Origin: Alopecurus myosuroides
Lineage: Eukaryota > Streptophyta > Magnoliopsida > Poales > Poaceae
Length of the DNA stretch: 64,000 nt
NCBI GenBank assembly: GCA_028641055.1
Contig: CM054061.1
Coordinates: 111,732,019 to 111,796,018, forward strand
Reading direction: 5' to 3'
The notes beneath the pieces were generated by a model. It worked only from the letters and a program-made list of their open reading frames with translations, made no database searches and was not told where the DNA came from. This document shows positions 19,744 through 32,400 of this stretch, in pieces; position 1 is the first letter of the stretch; the number at the start of each line of letters is the position of its first letter. The position numbers were made by a program, and so were the translations under genes.

Positions 19744-21995
19744 TCGCGGGCGCTGGATCACCGGCATCTTCGGCTTCATCGACATCCAACTCCCATTGGA
19801 AACAATCGACTACGGCTCCGAACAATCCTATACGGATCGGATCTGTCGTGGTCACACCTCACTCGCCGGAATCACGCCCGGTATTCGAAGATCTGGAGAA
19901 GAGCGTCACCCTGACGTTCGGGAGCCTCAAGTTCGTGACGAACAAAGACGGAATCCTCCACTTCTCGGACGAATCTAAATCTGAGTCTGGAGCCGTCAAC
20001 TCGCGCTTTCCTCTAGAGAAAAGTGGCGAGTCCATCCGCTTCAACGCAATCGACTATCACACCCTCTCGACAGAGGAACCATCTCGGGTACGGAAAGCTT
20101 TCCAATCTGCGCCTAGGACGCACGGGCCACGACTGGCCCAAGTCTGCATGGCAGGATCGGAACAGCCCCCGGAAACCAAACTCAGCGCGACTGAGCGCAA
20201 CATAATCGGCGTCTCGCCATGCGAAGAAGTCAGTCACCCGCAGCAGGAGCGCCACACGAGGATCTAACTGCCTACCACTACCATCTAGTGAGAGCAGCGT
20301 CGACCATCAAAGATGCCCGAGCAGATCTAGCCCGCCGCAGAAGAGCGGCGGATGAATCAAGCCTACGACGAGCCGAGCTGTCCCTTGCACCCTCGGTCGG
20401 TACCCGACCTGCGAGGAAGGGACATGCATCGTCATCCAGAGACTACGAATCCATGGCTGGGACCAGCAGGTCAGCCGCATCTACCTTCATGAGGGTCGAC
20501 GACGACGACAACGTCTACCCGCAAACCCCTGCTGCCGCGATCCTAGCCGCAACAACTTACATGCAGATGAACCAACCGACGGAAAGCGACCCTCGGGAAG
20601 AGCAGTACAAGCAAATACGCAAAGGACTAGGATTGGCAGCCGCAAGGCTCGCCTCTCACGACCGCAAGAAGGCTGAAGAGCAATTGGAGAAGGAGCAACA
20701 GGAAAAGGAAAAAAGGAGAAAGATAAGGAAACGCCCCGCAGGCACAGAAGCTCCACTCCGAGAAAAGACAAATCACCACGTCGTGGTCGAGGAAAAGAAG
20801 CCCTGCGCCGCGGCGACAGTCGAAGCAGCAGCGAAGGCAGCCCGAGAGACAAAAGCTCGCGACACCACGACAGTCGCTTGCGAAAACGAAGCAAGGAACT
20901 GCGGAAGGACGCTGACCGCGACCAGCCCGGACGTGACGCGCTATCTGACATCGCACAAAACAAGGTGGACAGGGCGAGGGCATCACGATATCGCGACCGA
21001 TCGTCATCCGGCTCTTCGGCTGATGAAACCTGCGGTGCGCTCTGCTTCGCCCGCAGCATTCGCGAAGCACCTCTACCTAGAAGATTCAAGCTCAACACGG
21101 AAGTGACAAAATACGACGGCTCGCTCGAGCCTTCTCAATGGTTAAGCGACTACCTCACGGCAGTAAAATGCCAACGTGGGAACAAGAATACGGCCATGCA
21201 ATACCTCAATTTGCATCTCGTCGGCGCAGCCCGCAGTTGGCTGGAAAGGAGACCAAGATCTTGCTAGGCATCGTGGGATGACTTGCACCACGATTTCTGC
21301 AAAAACGTCCAATCGACCTACAAGAGGCCGGCCACAATCGAAGAACTGCGAGCTTGCAAACAAAAAAGTGGCGAGTCTACCCGTGAATATATCCAGTGGT
21401 GGACCACGCTCAGGAACACCGCGGGAACCATCTCGAAAGAAGTGGCGATTGAAGCCTTTGCTAAAGGCGCCAGAAGAACTACCTTTCGGGAAGAGCTAGG
21501 CAGAGCCGCACCCAAAACTATCGGAGAGCTAATGATCATAGCCAAAAAATGGGCTAACGAAGAAGACGCGGTGCGCAACGAGAGAGGATCATCACCCGCA
21601 CACGAAGACGACCGCCATGGACGAAGAAAAAGAAGGAAATACTACGACCACGAGGATAGGGAGGAATTAGTCGCAGCAGAATTCACGCGAGGTCGCGACT
21701 CTGGTCGCCGCGGAAGTCGCGAGTGGAGACCAAAGACAGAAGAAAAATCCCCCGAGGAGGACCTTGATGCATACTGCTCGCTACATCTATTCACAGATAA
21801 GCGCATGGGCAAAACTAAGGCAACACACCTTCTTAAGGATTGCCGAAAGTTTCTTGACATCTCGGATGCCCTCGCCAGGAAAAGATCTGCATCCACCCAA
21901 AATTACCCGCCGCTACTAGGAGGAGGGCACCCAAGATTCCAGCCGCCACCAGCCCCACCTCCACCAGCAAATCCAAACATTGCGCTAGCCGCACT
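19744..21995 (+). pseudogene. Gypsy-1 gag, frameshifted and truncated by Gypsy-2
   Basis: Coding potential moves through three frames: about 19725-20265, 20219-21000 and 20950-21995. The C-terminal part has the Retrotrans_gag core, with KYDGSLEPSQWLSDYLTAV, then YLNLHLVGAARSWLER and, after a TAG at 21265-21267, SWDDLHHDFCKNV and EYIQWWTTLRNTAG. Upstream are a serine-rich leader and a charged coiled-coil-like stretch (EEQLEKEQQEKEKRRK, about 20680-20720). The reading is lost where Gypsy-2 begins, after the GCACT at 21991-21995. The same polyprotein resumes at 47522. No start codon is clear just after the primer site, so the natural start is uncertain. Confidence 0.7.
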
Positions 21996-22471
21996 TGTCG
22001 TGGGATAATCACGGCAGATGTTACCGGGGGTAACTTATCTTGGTGCAAATCGACTCTGGTGTTTGGGAGAGGGTTTAGCCCAGAGGAAAACATGATGATA
22101 TGCGATCTGGTAGCCGGCAATCAAGTCGCCGAGTCTCCGATCTAGATATATTAATTCAACTCTCGTGTTAAACTGGATACTCGATACCTAACCGTGTTGC
22201 TCGAACTCTTGGATCTCCCTAAACTAAACCTAGGGGCCGGCTTATAAAGCATCCGGACCCCCTGGCCTGCTCTCCAAGGCGTACTCTGAAACCTACCCGG
22301 ATACTGCTTACAAAACCCTAAACTTCCTTACCGGAACCCACAATCCGGGTTACCAGGCCTACGACCTTGGGCCTTCTAGAAGCTCCTCTATCCTTAGCCG
22401 GGTCTTGCGCAGCATCCTTTGGGCCGAGTTACTCTTTGGCGTTGGCCTACCGGGTTATCATCCCTCCATCA
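21996..22471 (-). repeat. Gypsy-2 3' LTR
   Basis: On the minus strand this LTR begins TGATGGAGGG at 22471 and ends CCCACGACA at 21996. It is 476 bp; its partner at 47065-47521 is 457 bp because of a deletion near 47400. A TTATAA box is at 22242-22247. Confidence 0.9.
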
Positions 22472-22484
22472 GTAGTCCCCTGAA
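22472..22484 (-). promoter_or_regulatory. Gypsy-2 polypurine tract
   Basis: On the minus strand TTCAGGGGACTAC stands directly before the 3' LTR start TGATGG. This is the expected place and composition for plus-strand priming, although the final CTAC is not purine-only. Confidence 0.65.
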
Positions 22485-22858
22485 TAGCTTGGGTTTCACG
22501 GGATCCTCCCTGAAGCGCACGCTATTCCCTGCAAAAATATCAAACATTCAAGTTCATAGAGGCCGGGTTAGATTGCTTTGATAAACAGCTAGGCCTAACT
22601 CCATGGTGGCCATATAGTAACCCGGCTTTCTCCAAGTCCATTGCTTATTTCTCCGGGTCAGTACCCTGATAATGATGCCAAAGATCCGGCTTACTTCGCT
22701 TGTCTAAACGATCCAAGTATCGCGGAAAAGATTTTCCTCGTATCTGTTCCGGATATCCCGTCTAAAACTTGATGCATATCTCGGAAAATCCGGACAAATA
22801 TCCCTTATCCAAAATTTCCGGCTCTCGCCCGTTGGTCTAGGTTTATCCACCCGCACCT
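22485..22858. other. Gypsy-2 noncoding segment between 3' LTR and antisense promoter
   Basis: About 370 bp of unique-looking sequence rich in CCGG words. I see no exon. It probably contains upstream promoter sequence of the antisense gene that starts near 22890. Confidence 0.4.
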
Positions 22859-22866
22859 TATAAATA
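22859..22866 (+). promoter_or_regulatory. TATA box of the Gypsy-2 antisense gene
   Basis: TATAAATA in the context CACCTTATAAATAGGTACC. It lies 30 bp before a CT-rich start region and 265 bp before the first splice donor (GTAAGC at 23131). The untranslated first exon between them has no ATG. Confidence 0.7.
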
Positions 22867-23429
22867 GGTACCTAGGGGATAACCTAACTCCAACGGTCCA
22901 CTTCTCCTTCTTCCTTTCCTTCACTTCCGCACCCGAGTTCACAGAGCGCCGCCACGGAGACCTCGCGCACGCCACCGGAACCAATCCGCCGCCGGCTACG
23001 TTCCGCCACAGCTCGTCCCGTGTCGCCGTCGTCCTCCGTCGCCGCGCCCTCGAGCAGCTTGCCGACAGTCGTAAAGGGGCATTCAGATTGCGCCATTTGC
23101 CGCCGCCGCACTCTACTTCAACCTCCTCCGGTAAGCTCCTTGCTCCCATTAATTTAGCTTTGCAATTTCTCGAATCAATCTAGATTGGATCTAGTCAACC
23201 GCGGGCCATTTCCCTTTCCGCGCCGGATTAGGTCGCATAATTCCATGCTAGTTCGTCCAATAGCTTGATAGATGGTCATATATCATCCCCTATCGCCGTT
23301 AATCATCAATTTCTCTGCAGAATCGTCCGCAAATTTTTCAATCTAGATCCATTTCGCCCAAAATTTCCGCGATTGTCATTGACACCCGGAAAATCCACTT
23401 CTTCCGGTTCTTTTGCTTGCAGTAGATAC

Positions 23430-26400
23430 ATGGGCAACCATCCTTCTTCCACAAACACTTACCAATACGTAAGTACCCCATAATTTCTGTACTGATACCT
23501 GACACCCGGATAACTTGTAATTTTTCGCTCCGTCTAGTGATACCCGGACGATTCTTAACCTCTATGTCTATTACTGATACCGCTTGCACACAACCGGATA
23601 ATTCATGATCTCCGAGTCTTATGTCTTGCACCTTTTTGTCTTGTGCTTTGCAGGTTGATCCCATCGCTCCCAAGAAGCAAGGGAAGCAGCCGGCCAAGGC
23701 AAGGACCACCCAATCAATATCCGCCAACTGGGCGCGATCCACGGTCACAAATGCCAAGCTAGAAGAGCTGGCCGAGTTGGGGGTCCTCCCCTCTCAAAAA
23801 GATATCCACTGGAGGGTGCCGGGTGATGAGACCCGGCCCACACCTGCTGATGACGAGGTAATTTGCTTCGTCGAGCACGTGACCCGGGGGTTCCGTCCTC
23901 CGTGTCACCCTTTCTTCCGTGAGGTTTTGAGCCATTACGGCCTCCGGGTATTCGACATAGGGCCTAACTCTATGTTGAATATAACCCATTTTATCGTTCT
24001 TTCTGAGTCATACTTGTGCATTCCGCCAAGTTTGGCTCTCTTTATTGAACTCTTTCAGTGCAAACCGTGCCGCGAAAGCGGTGACGAAGCACTTCTTGCT
24101 TGCGGCGGGGTCTCTATCCAGCGCCGCAAGAACTCTCCCATGCCAACCCTTACTCTCAATTCTCATGTCAAACATTGGCAACTTTTTTTCTTTTAGTGTC
24201 GAGACACCTCCCCACCCGGCGAAAAGAAACTGCCGGGTTACTCGGAGGGTCTCCTCGATATCTCTGAGAATTTCAACGCCTTCGCCCCTGACTCGGACAG
24301 GGAGGCAATCCAGCCCCTTCTCTCAAAAATATCTGTCCTTTCTGCCCAAGGTCTCCTTGGGCTCAACTTGGTTAAGACATGGATGGATTTCCGGATCCAG
24401 CCCAACTCTATCCGCACTAAGCTGATGTGCGATTACTCGGGGCACGCCACGGACGTGCTCCGATACTCCACTAAGAATTATCCAGCCGGCGATACCAACA
24501 AGACCATCAAGGGCTTCTTGACGGAAAAGCTGGAGGTGATCAAGAACATCGCCGGGTTACCGCCGTTCACCCAGGAAAATCCGGCTCCAGCGGTAAGACC
24601 CGATACTTGTAAACTTATTCCCACACTTTGACTTGATACAGCTATTAATTCTCACTTTCATGATTTTATCTCAGGCTGATGACGTTTTCTGGAGCGTCGA
24701 GACCTCCCCTTCTTCCGGAGACCAGGAAGAAGATGAAGAGCCGGCTGACAATGATGAAGGTATTTATCCGGGTAGCGTATCAGCTTTATTTGCATCATTT
24801 TCCTCACACGTCTAACTTTTTCCCTCGATACATACTCGGCTTACAGGGTTGGAGGACGAAGATGACAAGGACGAGGAGGACCCGGAGGCCACCGAGTCCG
24901 ATCAAGAAATAACAGTCGGGGCCAAGAGGAAGGCCAGAGGGGTGGTATCCAAGGTTCCTTTCTCCCTTATGTCCTCTGAACCCTACTCCTTTGATAACAT
25001 GCGTAAACTTAACCAACAATTATCAAACTCATCACACTTGAAGGACCCTCTGCCGACCAAGCGTAGAGTGACCCGGAGTTCCCCGGGTGACGATCCCCTC
25101 AACCCGGGCATCTCCACCTCACCAGTCCATCGCACCGGTACTCCTCCGCCTCATCCTTCCAATTCCCCTCAGCGTCACCCCTCCCCCAACCATCCACGGG
25201 CCGGGCAGTTCCGGGTTCCGCTATCGGTTCCTGCAACAGATTCATCTGCTTCCAGCAGCGAGCTCCCACCAGATTTCGCCGTAAACGCCGGGTGAGTCTT
25301 CGCTATATGATATCCTTGTATACTTGACAATTTTTCATCCATTGTCGCTAACTATATCTCTCTTTTTTCCTTAGCGCCCAAGCCACACTTAGTGACTTGG
25401 AGAACATGGGGACAGATAACCGGGAGACGGATGAGCCGACTGATGATATGGACGCCGCAACTGGCGGCGATGTTGAAGGCCATCAAGAACAAGGCCCCTT
25501 TGTTGACCCGGCTCACCAGGAAGCCGGGTCTCCGAAGCCATCTGAAGAAGTTGAGGACGAGGAGGTTGAGATCCTGGACACAAAGACGGGTTCTCCAAAC
25601 CCGGACACCCAGACAGTCCGGGTCTCGACTCCCAAGTCGGGGAAAGTTCACCCGTCAAACGATCAAGCTGCCGGCTCTTCTGGTGTCAGGCCCGAAGACA
25701 TGACGTTCTCCCAGATGCTTAGTGCCCTTCACACCTTGAGGGCCGAAGAAGAAAACATCTTAGAAGCGTTGATAGCTAAACATGAGGTAAATCCGAATAA
25801 TATTGCATGTATCCTTATCTAGTCCCCAAGTGCCGAGTGAATTTCTTGATAATTTGCTTGGAACTTTGTAGTACATCCGACTAATCTTTCCTTGTGTCTC
25901 CACTCAGGCTTTCGTGACCCAATCCGAGAAGAAATTGGCGAAGGCCACCAAGCTCATTGAGAAGGAGATGGCTCTGCGTGAGGCAGCTGAAGCTGAAGCT
26001 AGGAGGAGCGGGAAGATCACGAGGAAGTATAGGAAGATGGCTCATGCAGCAGAAGATGAACTGACAAAAGTTTCTGTTCAAATTGCCGATACATATCGTG
26101 CATTGACTGGTATGATTCCTAACTTTGATAATTACTAGACGAGGTGGCGCGCTTCGCTGCGCCGGCTTTCCTGCGTATGTGCACCGCGTCGCTGACGTAG
26201 CTCTTGTTTTCGTATTTTTCGTAGAAATGCGCATGCGATTAATGTGGTTTAGAGCCGGTGCTGCTGTCAAGAAGCAGCTGGCCGTCGTCGACAAGCACGA
26301 GGCCGTCCAGAAGTCCGTCGTTCTGGAGCAGCCGAGCAAGGCTAGGACGCAGCTGTGGACGCTCTGTCTTTGACGTACGTGCGTGGCGATCTGTACTCGG

Positions 26401-29400
26401 CTACTGTCAGGCTGGGCTCTGAGTACCGGGCTGCCGATTTTGCTTAGCTGATGGAGAAGGTGCTTGAGCTCTCCGTGAGTGTCGAAGAGATGGTACGGGT
26501 GGCTTGGCGTCGGCGCAGGGGCATGGGGCATGAGGCAGCCGCTTACTGTTCTGTTCGTCGGCAGTGATGTGGATCTGTAACACGCCTATGTCTGTTGTTG
26601 TTTGTCGCCATGGGGTTTTTCTGATGTCCTATTTGTCGGATAGGCTTCAGGCTACGTGGCATGGGTGGTTCTATGTAGCTGTAGCTAGGTGCAGCACAGA
26701 AGTTCAGTTGTAGTCGCTGTAGGGTAGCTGGTAGGAGACGAATGTGTGTTGTTTATATGTGGTGGTTCATTGTGTTTCATCCTGTATGGCCTTTTGTAAA
26801 GGGTGGAACTGTGTTGTTACGTATGCACTTGCAGCAATACAAATAGAGAGATCTAGCTGGTAATTTTGTTGCTCCTATCTCAGTTGGACTTCTTTCAGTA
26901 TTCACACGTACAGAGGTACAGGTTCAGGGAACCAATTACAGAGTTAGGCCGAAGCCAACTTCCTACTCGCCACCTCAACTCGTCCAACGACGTGGTACTT
27001 ATAGGAGCAGCCAACCAGGGGTTACCAGCTCACCGCTTGACCCAGTCTTGCGAAGGAAAGCGGGTGCTTTCCTTGCGAGCTCTTTTCTCACGCAACGCCT
27101 CCTCCTCTAGGCTCTTCATGTCAGGAGGTATGCTAACATGTCTGTTCTATTATAGTGTGTGTTAGTATGCGTGTTTGTAGGAGATGGGCTTTGCAGCGGT
27201 TTCTCTATTATAAACCTAGTTTCGGTAAAGACGGACCACTATTCTATTTTTGGGTTCCAATATTATCAAAAGGCTTAACAGAATCGACGGTGTGGATGTG
27301 TTGTTAGGAAGGAGGGTTTTCCTTTTTCTTCTTGGGCTTGCTATACACATTGTTTCTGGGTGTTGTCGAGAGAGCTTACATGTTCTCCATTGTTGGTGCG
27401 CCGAATTTGTCGAGAGTTTGTGAGATCAGCCAGCTATCCTTTACTGGTCGAAACCCAATTAATCGACCAGCCTGTGTAAATAGGCTGTTTTATGGAGAAT
27501 GGTATCTGCTAATTTTGGACCTAGTACTGTACTGATTGAAGTGGGTATTAAAGACCCTGAATATGTTGTCAAGGTTCTTTTTGTTACACTTACACGACAG
27601 TAGATAGATGGAAATAAAATAAGAAAAAGAGTAGTAAAGACCCTAAATAGCACGGTAGAGTTCTTTATACTACAGGACAATGGCTAGATGGAAACAAAAT
27701 ATAACAGATGGCTACTCCGTTGGAGTGGATCGTAAAACTTGATCGCTTGTGGTCTCGCATTTATTTTTGGCCAGAACATCTTGCTTGTTCCTCTCCACTG
27801 TCCTCTGTGTCGGCAGCACGCTTCATCGAGAATTTTCTTCTCTAGTTCTTCGATTTCTCAAACAAAACAGCGGTGTATTAGCAATTGTGTCTAAGTTAGT
27901 CTCTGATTTGGTGATTAAGTTGTAAGAGGTACGCTCATGTTCATGTTTGTCCGGACATACCTTTAGGAGAAGCAACCTCTATGCTCCCTCTTTGTGATGC
28001 AGCAGCTATGCGATGGCAAAAGCGAAGTCGTCCCTGGCTGAGCATAGCGAAGACGGGTCCGCTAGTTTCTCTGCTGGCAGCATGATGAACTGGCTGTCAT
28101 GAGTGCAGATGGTACGAACGGTCTCTGTCAGATCATCGTTCCTATGGCGTAGCATCTGCCCGTGATCGTTTGATGCTTCTAGCTCATATTTGTAGAGTTC
28201 CTGGAATGATTCAGCCATGTTCTTGTCTTTCTTTGCGCGGACCAACACATTGTGATTCTGATCTTTGGTGGCCACATTCCGGTGATTGGCCAGAAACAGC
28301 AGGGCTTCTTCTGCAGCGTTCTCGATTGCACGATATTCTGTGTGTGCAATGTCGCCATGGAAGGTTTTTGGCTGGATATCCGAACATGTCTGACGGTAAG
28401 ACAACCATCTTGATGGAGCCATGGAACTGGTAAATTCCTTCCTGGACCGTGTATAGATGATATATTGGCAGTTGTAAGGGGACCCTTGTCTGCTGAAGCA
28501 TGTTCTGCCTGCTGATCTGCACAGATTGCTAGGCCTGTAAAATAAGCATGGATGACGCGGTTAGATAAACAGCCTGATTTTCCAGCATTTCAGGTATTGT
28601 AGCAGCAACGGACACTCGTATACAGCAGATCGCTGAATGCATTGATCTAGCAACTCAATGCTCGTGCACTAAACGGTCTTTGGCAACCAGGCACAACGGA
28701 ACTTGCCCGAACTAAAGTGAACTAGAGCCTAGAGTGCTTGTGAAATAGGCACGCGTAGCTGACAACTATATACATGCGTGCTCACGGATAAGAATATAGC
28801 AAAAAATAGTATGAGTACAGTTGTTGAGTAAATAAGGATATCAAAAAATAAGTTTTCTTAAACCATCGGTCAGTGCTAGAACAGAAAACTTCCGTTCGGT
28901 TTTTGTCACTTTCTCTAGGAAAATTTTAGCCATTACAGTCATCCTTTTTTAATTTTCCAGATCCTATTTTAAATCTAAATTACAAATAAATTATTCTAAA
29001 GTTATTTAATTCTACTTGGAAAAGAACATGACTGTAATTTTGATTATCCATAAACAACAATCAGACTGAGAGTGGCGGTCGACTATTGGCCGGCCTATCT
29101 CAGTCAGGTTGAAGAAATGGATGCCTACGCGGAAGAGATACCTTTCTTCTTGACGATTGTGTTAACTTCTTTGTTATGTGCCGAAATGGTAATACCTGAT
29201 CTAGTAACTAAGAAGACAGCAAATGGAGTACATGCTTTGAAAGCATGCATTATGCAAGATATCTGAATATAGACTGCATTATAAATCTGCTGCTACAAAG
29301 TTTTTCTCTGTTCTGTAGTAATTATTTTGCTTTTTTTTTTAAAGTTTTTTTATGTATAACTGGAAAAAGATAAACATGGACTTCAGGATAATTTGTATGC

Positions 29401-32400
29401 ACTGTTCTTCAAAGTTGTCTTTTGCATGATGTAGGTAAAGAGTATGAAACATATTGGGCTCTGAATATGCGGCATGGCTTTTATCTCTGGATAAAGAGGT
29501 TTGGCGGGCCTAACCTTGGTATGACAACACGTCTTTCATCTTCTAGTTTGGTTGCTTTTAGTAGTAGATCAATTGGTTTCATTTGGTACAGTTCTTGTAT
29601 GTGCGGAGATGGCTCCAATTTGGTGCTGCACTCTGATTTTTTGTTGGAATTTTGTATGGGCTATGTATATGGGCTCACATGTCTAGCCCACTAAGCCCAC
29701 TAAAATCCTGAAATTGTCATGGCCCATTCATGAATAATAAGTGGAGTGAGTGGGACTAAAGTTTAGTCCCACATTGCTAGTTTGGAGAGAGTGGAAGCAC
29801 CTTATAAGGTGAGCCATTCTAGCTCATGTATGAGTAGGCAAGGCAAGAGGAGAGGTGTGCCACACGCGCGCTCCTCCTCCTCCGCCGCCCGCCTCGTCAC
29901 GACGCGCCGCGGGTTGCGGGAATGAGCCGAGCCGAGAGCGTTTATTTTGTCGATTGGGAAAACTTAATGAGTCATTAATTTGGTAATTAACGGACGCGTT
30001 AATTCCAAAACCGTTTCCGTTTCCTTTCTGGAACCGACTCAGACGTGGAGTTACGCCCACGTCTCTCCCAGCCCGCATATAAATACGCGCATACGGTAAA
30101 CCCTAGCCACCACTTTGTCATATGGTTTCGCACCACCGTTCCAAAGCACTGCGCCGCCAATCAAGTCTTCTCCATCCCTCCTTCCGGCGTGCACCGCGAG
30201 AAGGGATAGCAGGCCTCCGGAACCCCGCCTCTTGTGATCCTGTACGGGAGAGGGGCGATCAGGTTTTTGGGGAGCGCACTCGCGCGACTGCTGACGGCGA
30301 CTACTTCCCCAACGACGATTTCTTCCCCGACCTCGGCAACCTCTTCATCGACGACATGGTTGACGTGGACAACAACAACGGCGGTGCCGCTACCGCTCCA
30401 TCGTACGTAACTCTATTCCATCTGTATGAGATATTCCTGCAATTCTTATGTCTAGTTCTAGCTATAGATTGGATCAGTCTGTCTACTGTACTAGATCTAG
30501 ATATTTGCATGATTACTGTATTTGCTACTGTCGCAATTCATCTGCTGCTATTTCGAATTAAATCATGTGCTAAATTGCTAATATATTCAACAATCCAAAA
30601 ACCTGACTATAGGCAATTTCTTGCACCTGCGCCGTCTGTCATTGCGGCGACAAGGCCAATCCCTTTCAAGGGTGTGGACTATAAGAGGTGGCGCACGAGA
30701 GCAGTGCTATGGTTTCAAACCTTGCGCTGCTATGCGGCCACCAAGGGCAAGCCTGAGGGCGATCTCAATCCAGCACAGCTGGAGGCCTTTGAGAATATGG
30801 ACACTATGTTTAAAAGTGCCCTCCTCGGTATTATCGATGATTCCATCGTCGATCCGTATATGTCGTTTGATAACGGCAAGGATATGTGGGCTGCACTCGA
30901 GGCCAAATTTGGAGCCTCGGATGCTGGCAGCGAGCTGTATGTCATGGAGCAATTCTATGACTACAGGATGACTGATGAGCGCTCTGTTGTTCAACAGGCT
31001 CATGAGATACAGTCACTCGCTAAAGAACTTGAGCACTTTAAGTGTATATTACCGGACAAGTTTGTGGCCGGAGGCATTATTGCCAAGCTTCCATCTTCAT
31101 GGAGCACCTTTGCTACTTCTCTAAAACACAAGAGACAGGAGTTTTCCGTTATGGACCTCATCGGATCTCTTGATGTGGAAGAGAAGACGAGAGCAAAGGA
31201 TACACGTGCTCGGGTCGCTGAGGTAGGTTCTTCTGCTCATGTGGTACAGAAGAAACTTTACCCGCCCAACAAGCCTAAATATAATAAGAAGAAATCCGAG
31301 GGTAAAGGCAAGCCCGATGGCAAGTTTAAGCCGTCGCACTCTACCAACTTCAAGAAGAGAAAGGGGTCATGTCACGTTTGCGGTGAACTGACCCATTGGG
31401 CTCCAAAGTTCCCTAAGCGTTATGAGCTGCAGCAGCAGGAGAACAGCGGCAAGACCGCTAATGTTGTCATGGCTGACACTGAGATGAAGGACTCTGGGTA
31501 CGGTATAGTTCCCACTATTCTTTCAGTTTGTCGTTCACCTGAATGGTTAATTGACACAGGTGCCAATGTACATGTTTGTGCTGATGCTTCCATGTTCTCT
31601 TCTTATCAGGTCACAGGGACTTCCCCCGTGCTGATGGGGAACGGGTCACATGCTACTGTTCGTGGTGTTGGTACGGTCGATCTGAAGTTTACTTCGGGGA
31701 AGATCGTGCGACTGAAGAACGTTCATCATGTGCCCTCCATCAATAAAAATCTCGTCAGCGGCTCACGTTTATGTCGAGATGGTTTTAAGTTGGTTTTCGA
31801 GTCTAATAAAGTTGTAATTTCCAAGTATGGACAATTTATTGGTAAAGGCTATGAGTGCGGAGGCTTGTTCCGCTTATCCTTGTCAAATATTTGCACCAAA
31901 GTTATTAATAATGTTTGCCACGATAATGATTGTGATGTTTGGCATTCGCGACTTTGTCATATTAATTTTGGTTGCATGACGCGGTTAGCAAATATGAGTT
32001 TAATTCCGAAATTCAGTACTATTAAAGGTTCCAAATGTCAAGTGTGTGTTCAAGCTAAACAACCTCGCAAGTCTCACAAGACCGCGGAGGCAAGAGATTT
32101 GGCACCACTAGAACTTATACATTCTGATCTTTGTGAGATGAATGGCGTATTGACAAAAGGTGGAAAGAAATATTTCATGACACTTATTGATGACTCCACT
32201 AGATATTGTTATGTGTATCTTCTGAAATCTAAAGATGAAGCTTTAACTTATTTCAAGAACTATAAGGCCGAAGCAGAGAACCAACTTGATCGTAAAATTA
32301 AACGGCTTAGGTCTGATCGTGGTGGAGAGTATTTTTCCAACGAGTTTAATTCTTTTTGTGCTGAACACGGTATTATTCATGAGAGGACGCCTCCCTACTC

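Noticed and set aside
20487..21098. Long minus-strand ORFs opposite Gypsy-1 gag
   Set aside because: Leucine/cysteine-rich shadow frames of the gag coding strand without start context or domain.
23654..24196. Treating the Transposase_28-like protein as a DNA transposase
   Set aside because: The Pfam-style name is historical; no DDE motif is present and the gene sits antisense in an LTR retrotransposon.
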